In this document: positions 1 through 6,214 of the stretch, one piece after another
How positions within the stretch are numbered: position 1 is the stretch's first letter
Layout of the letters: each line of letters opens with the position of its first letter
Assembly: GCA_013042795.1 (NCBI GenBank)
Contig: JABDPK010000059.1
Coordinates: forward strand, 1 to 12,519
DNA length: 12,519 bases
Source: Saprospiraceae bacterium
GTDB taxonomy: Bacteria; Bacteroidota; Bacteroidia; Chitinophagales; Saprospiraceae
Direction of reading: 5' to 3'
Program-made: the position numbers and the translations under genes
Notes under the pieces: generated by a model
What the model was told of the DNA's origin: nothing
The model's database searches: none
Seen by the model: the letters and a program-made list of their open reading frames with translations, nothing else

Positions 1-2
1 TC

Positions 3-1262
3 ATTTATAAAATTAAAGAAGCCTACCCTGTAAAATCTGTCATGGATATCCCAGGTTTCTTTACCGATGATCCTGGTATTTCTCCGGCATTTAAGAGTCT
101 TGATGCTCTCGAAAAATTAATCGTCAGACATGCGGGTACTCCCCTGGTACATGTGCTCCTTAATTGTGGTGCCATCAGCTGTCCTCCCTTACAGTTCCTG
201 GAAGAAAATTCATCACTTGAATCCTACATTTACAATTCATTCAATGATAGCAAGGTCATTAATTATTCGGATGAACTAAAAACACTTTTTCTTTCCAGGA
301 TATTCTTCTGGAACAAGGATGATTTTGACCAGCTTGGCAATATCAGAGAATGGATCAAGGAATATATCACAAGAGTTGCAGCTGACGATTATGTAATTAA
401 TTATATGGATTATAACTGGCAATTAAATGATCTTTCAACTGACGATTATCTGTACATCTACCCTACCAAGTTGTTCAGAAAGGGGGGATTTGAGCTTAAA
501 GTCTTCAACAATTACTACACACAGGATGACAATGGATTAAGATCAAATTTCTTTTCCTCTTTTATACAATTGCTGATTGGAACAAACAAGAATTTCAATA
601 TTGGATTTGATATCAAACTTCGGAGTGTCAACCAGGGAAATGTAGGTTTATTCAGTGCTTTGGATTTTTCAAACCAGCCGTATTATGTCAATAACGGAAC
701 CCTGACTTTTTCAAGATTTGGTATCTCCGGTATCGGACCAAGGATAAAGTATCAACCATTCAAAGACAGGGGAAATATCAATATTCTTCATGCTGTTTAT
801 TTTGTACCCATGAAGAATACCGAAGGCAGCCTTGAATACGGGTATTTTGATTTCCAGAATTTACAGATCTTCAATAACCTATGGTACGAAAAGGAATTCT
901 CTGTTAAAAAACGCTTGTTCATCGATATTGGATTCCATATCGAAAATCTGAAACCTGGTGTACAGAGGAAAGAAAACCACTTTATGCAGGCTCTTGTGCC
1001 CTTCACCGGAATTTACAGCTACTACCCTAATCCGAAAACCACATTTTATGTCCTGGGGAACTATGCACAAAAAGTTCAATTCCAGTTTGATTTGGATAAA
1101 GATACCGACATCAGTTTTGGAGCATTCGGTCAATTAGGTACCGGGATGAAGTACTACCTGACAGAATTCCTGGAAATTGAAGGGCTGTATACATATTTTG
1201 TCGATACTACTCCCGGACGAACAGCCCATACTTTCAATGTAGGTTTAAGGTGGTTCAAATAA
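3..1262 (+). CDS. DUF547 domain protein with C-terminal beta-barrel-like region (5'-truncated)
   Basis: The gene is partial: the frame is open from base 3 to the window edge, so the first ATG at 42 is internal. The residues before it (IYKIKEAYPVKSV) fit the usual DUF547 segment. Numbered from the ATG at 42, the DUF547 signature NCGAISCPPL spans 41-50 and the closing YNWQLN motif spans 124-129. DUF547 is a conserved domain of unknown function with an invariant Cys/Ser-rich motif. From about 137 to 406 the protein changes character: alternating hydrophobic and polar strands rich in Tyr, Phe and Gly, ending in FNVGLRWFK with an aromatic residue next to last. This is typical of an outer-membrane beta-barrel. 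I infer an envelope protein whose DUF547 domain precedes the barrel; the signal peptide would lie off-window. The DUF547 call is firm. The barrel is judged by sequence pattern alone and could instead be a soluble beta-rich domain. Confidence 0.82.
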   Translation: MYKIKEAYPVKSVMDIPGFFTDDPGISPAFKSLDALEKLIVRHAGTPLVHVLLNCGAISCPPLQFLEENSSLESYIYNSFNDSKVINYSDELKTLFLSRIFFWNKDDFDQLGNIREWIKEYITRVAADDYVINYMDYNWQLNDLSTDDYLYIYPTKLFRKGGFELKVFNNYYTQDDNGLRSNFFSSFIQLLIGTNKNFNIGFDIKLRSVNQGNVGLFSALDFSNQPYYVNNGTLTFSRFGISGIGPRIKYQPFKDRGNINILHAVYFVPMKNTEGSLEYGYFDFQNLQIFNNLWYEKEFSVKKRLFIDIGFHIENLKPGVQRKENHFMQALVPFTGIYSYYPNPKTTFYVLGNYAQKVQFQFDLDKDTDISFGAFGQLGTGMKYYLTEFLEIEGLYTYFVDTTPGRTAHTFNVGLRWFK

Positions 1263-1343
1263 CATATTATAAATAATTATAATACATACATATTTGATTA
1301 ATATATATTTATAAACATTTCATGTAAAAAATACCTATTAATA

Positions 1344-1376
1344 TTTATTATAATATGAAGTGATTATGTAAATTTG
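1344..1376 (+). promoter_or_regulatory. Possible Bacteroidota-type promoter for the potassium channel gene
   Basis: TAAATTTG at 1369-1376 matches the Bacteroidota -7 consensus TAnnTTTG exactly. A degenerate -33 box, TTTA, lies at 1344-1347 with a 21-base spacer. Transcription would start near 1383, giving a leader of roughly 175 bases that includes the inverted repeats at 1419-1544. In DNA this AT-rich, an 8-base match with two free positions can occur by chance, so support is modest. Confidence 0.35.
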
Positions 1377-1418
1377 GCCTATCATCTTAATTATTCTGAC
1401 AACCTCGAGTTCTATATA

Positions 1419-1544
1419 TATTTAGAAGACTATACATCCTGCTTGCATATTTAGCCCGGGTCATTCCAAAAGCCGAGAAAAATAAAATTCTCGTCGCCCG
1501 AGAATATCGTTGGTGTATAGTTTTCTTTTTTTTACTTCTAAATA
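1419..1544. repeat. Nested inverted repeat with alternative inner hairpins
   Basis: The outer arms pair 1419-1428 (TATTTAGAAG) with 1535-1544 (CTTCTAAATA), and 1429-1436 (ACTATACA) with 1514-1521 (TGTATAGT). The right arm is interrupted by 13 T-rich bases (1522-1534). Inside, ATTCTCG at 1487-1493 can pair with CGAGAAT at 1499-1505 around a five-base loop. Alternatively, TTCTCG at 1488-1493 can pair upstream with CGAGAA at 1474-1479. These two inner hairpins exclude each other. The structure sits just before the likely GTG start of the channel gene. It could be an RNA leader switch, a terminator-like structure or a small non-coding palindromic element; the sequence alone does not decide. Confidence 0.6.
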
Positions 1545-1557
1545 CGATTTTTATATC

Positions 1558-2454
1558 GTGAGCTCCAAATACAAACATGACAAAGAAAAGTTTCATCCTG
1601 TAAGGGAAAGGCTTTACGAGATCATATTCGAAGCAGATACAAATGCAGGTAAGGTATTTGATATCGCATTGCTCGTATTTATAATTGCGAGTGTGATCGT
1701 TGTAATGCTGGAGACAGTCAATGGAATCGGGCAAAAATATCATGATCTCTTCCTGGCGCTCGAGTGGATTTTTACCATATTCTTCACATTTGAATATATC
1801 CTGAGGATTTATACAGTACACAGACCACATCGTTATATCTTCTCGTTTTACGGGGTGGTCGATTTACTCTCAATCCTGCCTACATTTATCAGTATTTTTC
1901 TTCCCGGCACACAGAGTCTGCTAGTCATAAGGGCATTAAGATTACTCAGGATTTTCCGGATTTTCAAACTGGGTCATTTTCTCTTTGAAAGCCAGGTCCT
2001 CATGAAAGCCCTGATTTCTTCAAAAAACAAGATCATTGTATTCCTGACCTTTATTTTAATACTGGTAGTCATTTTTGGAAGTATCATGTATCTCGTCGAA
2101 GGCTTCCTTCCAGGGGGAAATGAAAACTTTGACAGTATTCCACGTAGTGTATATTGGGCCATCGTTACCTTGACAACAGTTGGTTACGGTGATATTGCTC
2201 CGAATACCTGGCTTGGACAGTTTATAGCAGCCCTTGTTATGATTCTGGGTTACTCTGTTATTGCTGTACCAACTGGGATAGTCACTTCTGAAATTACTGA
2301 AGCTTTCAAGAAACGACATACAAGAAAGCGGATAACAACCCAAATATGTTCTTATTGTCTGAAAGAAGGACATGAAGACGATGCCATGTACTGCAAATTT
2401 TGTGGTGGCGAGTTAAGTCATTCCCATCTCCAGGATACCTCCAAGCTCTCTTAG
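1558..2454 (+). CDS. Voltage-gated-type potassium channel, six-helix, with C-terminal zinc ribbon
   Basis: This is a 298-residue inner-membrane ion channel of the Kv/KvAP type. Helices S1-S3 lie at about 32-52, 63-83 and 97-115. S4, at about 121-137, carries the voltage-sensor pattern of a basic residue every third position (R125, R128, R131, R134, K137). S5 spans about 158-180. The pore has the potassium selectivity filter TVGYGD at 207-212, and S6 spans about 219-245. The cytoplasmic tail has two Cys pairs (C264/C267 and C279/C282), a zinc-ribbon pattern, instead of the larger RCK domain common in prokaryotic K+ channels. No in-frame ATG precedes S1. GTG at 1558 is chosen because the upstream TTG/GTG codons at 1510/1513 would place a hydrophobic leader within the inverted-repeat region. 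No Shine-Dalgarno is visible. The 3' end overlaps the convergent HAD gene by 42 bases. Confidence 0.9.
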   Translation: MSSKYKHDKEKFHPVRERLYEIIFEADTNAGKVFDIALLVFIIASVIVVMLETVNGIGQKYHDLFLALEWIFTIFFTFEYILRIYTVHRPHRYIFSFYGVVDLLSILPTFISIFLPGTQSLLVIRALRLLRIFRIFKLGHFLFESQVLMKALISSKNKIIVFLTFILILVVIFGSIMYLVEGFLPGGNENFDSIPRSVYWAIVTLTTVGYGDIAPNTWLGQFIAALVMILGYSVIAVPTGIVTSEITEAFKKRHTRKRITTQICSYCLKEGHEDDAMYCKFCGGELSHSHLQDTSKLS

Positions 2455-3108
2455 ATCTTTGATTTCGTAATCTGTGGGAACTCCTTCGTTTTCATTGTTT
2501 GAATAATTATACCAGCATGTATGGTACCCGAAATTCTTACCTCCCAAAATATCTGAGTGCAAAGTATCTCCAATAACCAGGACCCTCTCCTTATCCGGTG
2601 CATTCATCAAGTCATGACAATGGTCAAAATATGCCTTATGAGGTTTGGCATGACCCAATTCATCAGATATAACGATGTGCCTGAAATAGTTTGTGAGTCT
2701 TGTTATTTCCAGCCTTGGACGTTGAACTTCAGACAAGCCATTTGTAATGATCATCAATTGATGGGAAAGACTACCCTTTTGAATGATTTCAAATGCATGA
2801 TCCACAAATACCGGATTTGATTTAATGAGTTCAAAATAAATATTGTTTGCCTCAACGGGATCCATCTGGATATTTATGCTATTAAAAAACAAAGACCATC
2901 TTTTGGATTTTAGCTGTTGATGATCGATCAGACCTTTTTCCATTTCTCCCCATACCTGTAAATTATATTTCTTGAAGCGACGTACCAGTTCCGGATCTTC
3001 TTCAAGGCCAAGATCTTCCATTATCCTGTTGAATGCGATGACAGAACTTGCATTAAAGTCCAGAATGGTATTGTCAAGATCAAATAGCAGCCAATCGTAA
3101 GATCTCAT
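2413..3108 (-). CDS. HAD-superfamily phosphatase, YjjG-like (pyrimidine nucleotidase type)
   Basis: The 231-residue protein has all four HAD motifs. Motif I is DLDNT with nucleophile D10 and acid/base D12. Motif II is T122-N123-G124. Motif III is K155 within GHAKPHK. Motif IV is GDTLHSD at 180-186, whose Asp residues bind Mg2+. The helical cap between about 16 and 105, together with the sequences ITNGLSEVQRPRLE and GHAKPHKAYFD, resembles the YjjG family. YjjG of E. coli dephosphorylates pyrimidine nucleoside monophosphates and helps clear non-canonical nucleotides. The substrate here is inferred from family resemblance. The gene starts five bases after the stop of the DoxX-like gene, so the two are probably co-transcribed. 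Its last 42 bases are also coding, on the other strand, for the end of the potassium channel. Confidence 0.88.
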   Translation of the reverse strand: MRSYDWLLFDLDNTILDFNASSVIAFNRIMEDLGLEEDPELVRRFKKYNLQVWGEMEKGLIDHQQLKSKRWSLFFNSINIQMDPVEANNIYFELIKSNPVFVDHAFEIIQKGSLSHQLMIITNGLSEVQRPRLEITRLTNYFRHIVISDELGHAKPHKAYFDHCHDLMNAPDKERVLVIGDTLHSDILGGKNFGYHTCWYNYSNNENEGVPTDYEIKDLRELGGILEMGMT

Positions 3109-3113
3109 GTTTT

Positions 3114-3530
3114 CTATTTAGGCAATCGCATGACATGGAGAATCCTCCTGACACTCCAGCGCCCTGCCCCATTGGCTATCAGAATGAGTAAGCCACCGCA
3201 CAGAGCCATATTCCTCATGAAGAAATTGATTGTAAGGCTTTTAGTATCAGAATTGTCATTCCAGAAGGAATAAACCACCATTGTAAAAACAAACCAGTAA
3301 ATAAACAACAGCAAGGCACCTATATTGGCATAATAGCCTATGATCACCATGACAGCCCCTACCAGGAGAATGATAATTGAACCAACGATCAGCCAGTCCT
3401 GGGCGAAATTGATCCCCAATGAGGTCAAAGTTTCTCTTGTTTGCTTGAAAAACACCATTGTATCTATGGCTTCATAAAAAAAGAATAAACCAATGAATAT
3501 TCTTCCTATCAGGTCCGTCACATTCTTCAT
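3114..3530 (-). CDS. DoxX-like four-helix membrane protein
   Basis: The 138-residue protein is very hydrophobic, with four predicted membrane helices at about 6-25, 46-66, 70-90 and 101-120, and ends in a short basic tail (RRILHVMRLPK). The order of features matches the DoxX/DoxX-like family: an N-terminal IGRIFIGLFFFYEA helix, a Gly-rich second helix, and RNMALCGGLLIL in the last. Family members are small inner-membrane proteins linked in various bacteria to thiol or quinone redox chemistry, but most, including this one, have no established function. It is the first gene of a two-gene unit with the HAD phosphatase. The 72-base divergent spacer on its 5' side carries palindromes that could control it. 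Confidence 0.8.
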   Translation of the reverse strand: MKNVTDLIGRIFIGLFFFYEAIDTMVFFKQTRETLTSLGINFAQDWLIVGSIIILLVGAVMVIIGYYANIGALLLFIYWFVFTMVVYSFWNDNSDTKSLTINFFMRNMALCGGLLILIANGAGRWSVRRILHVMRLPK

Positions 3531-3546
3531 AAGTTTGCATTTGCTT

Positions 3547-3596
3547 TGACCGAGGTCAGTAATTTAGCGATTACTGATCAAATAAAATCATTTTAT
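3547..3596. promoter_or_regulatory. Palindrome cluster in the divergent spacer: candidate operators
   Basis: Three dyads sit in the 72 bases between the divergent DoxX-like and hydrolase genes. The first is TGACC-GA-GGTCA at 3547-3558. The second pairs TCAGTAAT (3556-3563) with ATTACTGA (3570-3577) across a six-base centre. It can be extended by a G-T and a G-C pair to 3554-3579. The third, ATAAAAT-C-ATTTTAT at 3582-3596, ends seven bases before the hydrolase ATG. The first two overlap. They could be protein-binding sites controlling both genes or hairpins in either transcript. On the minus strand, TTTATTTG (complement of 3579-3586) is one base off the TAnnTTTG promoter element. Confidence 0.45.
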
Positions 3597-3602
3597 CACT
3601 AA

Positions 3603-4460
3603 ATGAAAAACTTAAAGTTTATAATACTAAAGAAGTTATACAGCCTATACCTGAATACATTGTCTTATGTAAGCCCTCGGAAGTCTGCTGAAAAAGCTTT
3701 GACCCTGTTTAAAACACCACATAACAAGATCCTTAAGCCACACCATATCGAGCACCTTAATAAAGCAAAGATCCGGGAATACAATACAGGTCAATATAAA
3801 ATTCCATTATACAGATGGCCCGGGGCGGGTAAAAAGATTCTTCTCATACATGGCTGGGAAAGCAATGCCTACAGATGGAAGCCATTTATAACAAAATTCA
3901 ACGAATCAGGCTATGACTGTTTTGCAATCGATGCACCTGCCCATGGTCAATCCAGCGGCAAAACCTGTACACCTCCTGATTATGCAATGGCTATTAACGC
4001 CGTCATTGAAGAATTTGACATGCACATTATACTGGCACATTCTTTTGGAGGCTATTCCACAATATATTACCTGAGTCATTATACGTCGGGAAAACACCTG
4101 GAGCATATCATATTGAAAGCACCAACAGGAAACCTTAAAAATTTCACGCAAAGATTTTTCGAGCTGCTTGAATTAAATCAAAAGGTCCGCGATAGTTATA
4201 TCTCATTGTTTGAAAAAAAATACGGACAACCAATTACTTATTATGATGCTGAACGCATGGTTCAGGCTATAGATCTGCCATGTCTTCTTATTCATGATGA
4301 AAACGATGATGTTCTCCCGGTCGAGGATAGTGCACATATTGCCCGCAGCTGGAAAGAGTGTGAATTCATCCGGACTTCAGGGAGAGGACACAGAATGAAT
4401 AAATCAGAAACGATCAATCAAATCAATCGGTTTCTTCAGGACCTATCTGTGAGACTGTGA
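3603..4460 (+). CDS. Alpha/beta-fold hydrolase
   Basis: The 285-residue protein has a standard alpha/beta-hydrolase core. The oxyanion-hole motif is HGW at 83-85, in ILLIHGWESNAYRW. A second core strand and turn form AIDAPAHGQSSG at 108-119. The nucleophile elbow is AHSFG at 145-149 with Ser147. The likely catalytic acid is Asp235 in HDENDDVLPV, and the catalytic His is His263 in GRGHRMN. The first 65 residues are basic and partly amphipathic rather than a clear signal peptide, so a cytoplasmic location is likely. The substrate cannot be told from sequence; esters, thioesters and lactones are all possible. The gene is divergent from the DoxX-like gene, and its last 25 bases overlap the convergent FAD-dehydrogenase gene. 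Confidence 0.88.
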   Translation: MKNLKFIILKKLYSLYLNTLSYVSPRKSAEKALTLFKTPHNKILKPHHIEHLNKAKIREYNTGQYKIPLYRWPGAGKKILLIHGWESNAYRWKPFITKFNESGYDCFAIDAPAHGQSSGKTCTPPDYAMAINAVIEEFDMHIILAHSFGGYSTIYYLSHYTSGKHLEHIILKAPTGNLKNFTQRFFELLELNQKVRDSYISLFEKKYGQPITYYDAERMVQAIDLPCLLIHDENDDVLPVEDSAHIARSWKECEFIRTSGRGHRMNKSETINQINRFLQDLSVRL

Positions 4461-6001
4461 ATATAACCGGCGATTTTCTGACCATCCATTGCAGCTGAAA
4501 GAATGCCCCCGGCATACCCAGCTCCTTCCCCGCAGGGATAAAGATTGAATATATCAGGGTGATGGAGATTTATTTTGTCCCTTGGGATCCTGACTGGTGA
4601 GCTTGTCCTGCTTTCAACAGCTACCACATTGGCCTGGTCTGTATAGTAGCCTTTCATCCTGTGCGAAAATCGCAGCAATCCATCCTTCAGCCTTTCATAT
4701 ATGAATCCTGGCAATAGCTCGTGTAATGGCGCCCTGTAGATCCCGGGTATATAGGAGCATTCATTCAATTCCAGCATTGTTTTGCCATTGACGAAGTCAA
4801 TCATATTCTGAGCAGGCGCTTTTTGGCTTCCATCTCCATGTTTAAAGAGGCTTTGTTCTACTTCAGCCTGGAAGTTCATATTTCCAAATAGTCCATCAAA
4901 ACCGATATGCTTCAATTCTTCTGATTCTACGGCAGTCACTATTCCAGAATTAGCAAATGGTGAATCCCTTTTGGATAAACTCATACCATTGACAACAATT
5001 TCTCCCGGTGAAGTAGCCGAAGGTACGATCAGACCACCCGGACACATACAAAATGAAAATACGCCCCTGTCCTTTACCTGGCATACCAGTTTGTATGCTG
5101 CCGGAGGTAAATTTTCTTCTCTTGGAAATTGGTTATACTGGATCTCATCAATCAGGGCCTGTGGGTGTTCAATCCTGACGCCAAGAGCAAAAGGCTTGGG
5201 TTCCAGGGCCAATCCCCTGGAATGAAGCATGTGGTAAATATCCCTGGCTGAATGGCCGGTAGCAAGGATAAAATGATCTCCTTTAACTTCATCCTGATCA
5301 TTAACAATCACGGCCTCGCACTTTTTTTCATTGAAAACAAAGTCTGTAACCTTAGTTCCGAATCTTACTTCTCCCCCATATTTTTCAATCGTCGCTCGTA
5401 TGGAACTTATGATATGAGGGAGTTTATTGGACCCGATATGGGGATGTGCATCGATCAGAATATCACTTTTGGCTCCATGATCAACAAGTATTTTTAGTAC
5501 CTTGATGTAGCTGCCTCTTTTTTTGGAACGTGTATAAAGTTTTCCATCAGAATATGTACCAGCTCCTCCTTCTCCAAAACAATAATTACTATCCGGATTA
5601 ACTTCACTGAATTGCTGTATGGCTCTTAAGTCCCTGCGCCTTTCACGTACATCTTTCCCTCGTTCAAGGACAATGGGTTTCAATCCATGTTCTACACATT
5701 CCAGTGCTGCAAAGTATCCTGCCGGACCCGCTCCAACAATTACAACAGTTTGTCCTTGTCCGGATTGCTTGTACCCTATTTCAATTTCTTTATGAGTTGG
5801 ATTGGGTTCTTTTTCTGTATCAACCAGGTATCTTAACAAGTAAAAAACTTCCTGCTTCCTGGCATCTATAGACTTCTTGACCAATGTGAAGTAAAAAGAT
5901 TTGCCCGGTGACCATTTTAGCTTTCGTGCAATTTTTACCCTGATTTTATCATTGTCATTAAGGTCTGCCGGTCGAATCCGAATATCTGCAGTTATTTCCA
6001 T
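4436..6001 (-). CDS. FAD-dependent dehydrogenase, COG2509 type
   Basis: The 521-residue flavoprotein has its dinucleotide-binding fold after an N-terminal domain. GAGPAG at 90-95 binds the FAD pyrophosphate and the following Glu (about 113, in VLERG) binds the ribose. The family signature CFGEGGAGTYSDGKL lies at 141-155, and the second FAD-contact segment, CGEGAGYAGGILSAAMDG, lies near the C terminus. The N-terminal 80 residues contain KKSIDARKQ, a conserved feature of COG2509, the family of uncharacterised FAD-dependent dehydrogenases. No transmembrane segment is seen, so it is probably cytoplasmic. The reaction and substrate are unknown. The full length and intact motifs argue for a working enzyme. 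The 3' end overlaps the hydrolase gene; the 5' side faces yidC across a 213-base divergent spacer. Confidence 0.88.
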   Translation of the reverse strand: MEITADIRIRPADLNDNDKIRVKIARKLKWSPGKSFYFTLVKKSIDARKQEVFYLLRYLVDTEKEPNPTHKEIEIGYKQSGQGQTVVIVGAGPAGYFAALECVEHGLKPIVLERGKDVRERRRDLRAIQQFSEVNPDSNYCFGEGGAGTYSDGKLYTRSKKRGSYIKVLKILVDHGAKSDILIDAHPHIGSNKLPHIISSIRATIEKYGGEVRFGTKVTDFVFNEKKCEAVIVNDQDEVKGDHFILATGHSARDIYHMLHSRGLALEPKPFALGVRIEHPQALIDEIQYNQFPREENLPPAAYKLVCQVKDRGVFSFCMCPGGLIVPSATSPGEIVVNGMSLSKRDSPFANSGIVTAVESEELKHIGFDGLFGNMNFQAEVEQSLFKHGDGSQKAPAQNMIDFVNGKTMLELNECSYIPGIYRAPLHELLPGFIYERLKDGLLRFSHRMKGYYTDQANVVAVESRTSSPVRIPRDKINLHHPDIFNLYPCGEGAGYAGGILSAAMDGQKIAGYIHSLTDRS

Positions 6002-6157
6002 TTAATACCTCTGAGCTATTTGACTTCAAGAATACACAGTATAAATCATAAAATCAGTTATTGTGCTTGTTCTTTCACTAAATTTTGGTTGTTCGTCGAT
6101 TATTATCAGCAATTCATTAATTCTTTTTGACTTAGACACAACTATAGTGCAAAATTG

Positions 6158-6165
6158 TACCTTTG
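6158..6165 (+). promoter_or_regulatory. Bacteroidota -7 promoter element ahead of yidC
   Basis: TACCTTTG matches TAnnTTTG exactly and is followed by GCA, a common context for strong Bacteroidota promoters. It lies 49 bases before the yidC ATG, which would give a leader of about 45 bases. A clear -33 TTTG at the usual 19-21 base spacing is missing; the nearest, at 6126-6129, is 28 bases away. No comparable element was found on the opposite strand for the FAD-dehydrogenase gene. Confidence 0.6.
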
Positions 6166-6174
6166 CAGGCAAAT

Positions 6175-6193
6175 TCCCGGAGGGATACCGGGA
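6175..6193 (+). promoter_or_regulatory. Hairpin in the yidC leader
   Basis: TCCCGG at 6175-6180 pairs perfectly with CCGGGA at 6188-6193 around the loop AGGGATA. Five of the six base pairs are G-C. It begins about 10 bases after the promoter element and ends 21 bases before the yidC ATG. No T-run follows, so it is not an intrinsic terminator. It may protect the 5' end of the message or tune translation. The function is inferred from position alone. Confidence 0.5.
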
Positions 6194-6214
6194 GCATAAA
6201 CCTTAGTACAAATA

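Larger units (their letters stand above)
1263..1557. other. Gene-free AT-rich spacer with structured right half
   Basis: No credible coding sequence lies here. The left half (about 1263-1370) is very AT-rich and shows no GC-rich hairpin that would make a convincing terminator for the DUF547 gene. The right half holds a possible promoter (1369-1376) and a nested inverted-repeat structure (1419-1544), both listed separately. Confidence 0.7.

Noticed and set aside
1387..1830. Minus-strand open frame of 147 residues over the spacer and start of the channel gene
   Set aside because: It is antisense to a clear channel gene, has low-complexity composition, and matches no recognisable family.
6126..6129. 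TTTG as the -33 box of the yidC promoter
   Set aside because: It lies 28 bases from the -7 element, beyond the usual 19-21 base spacing.
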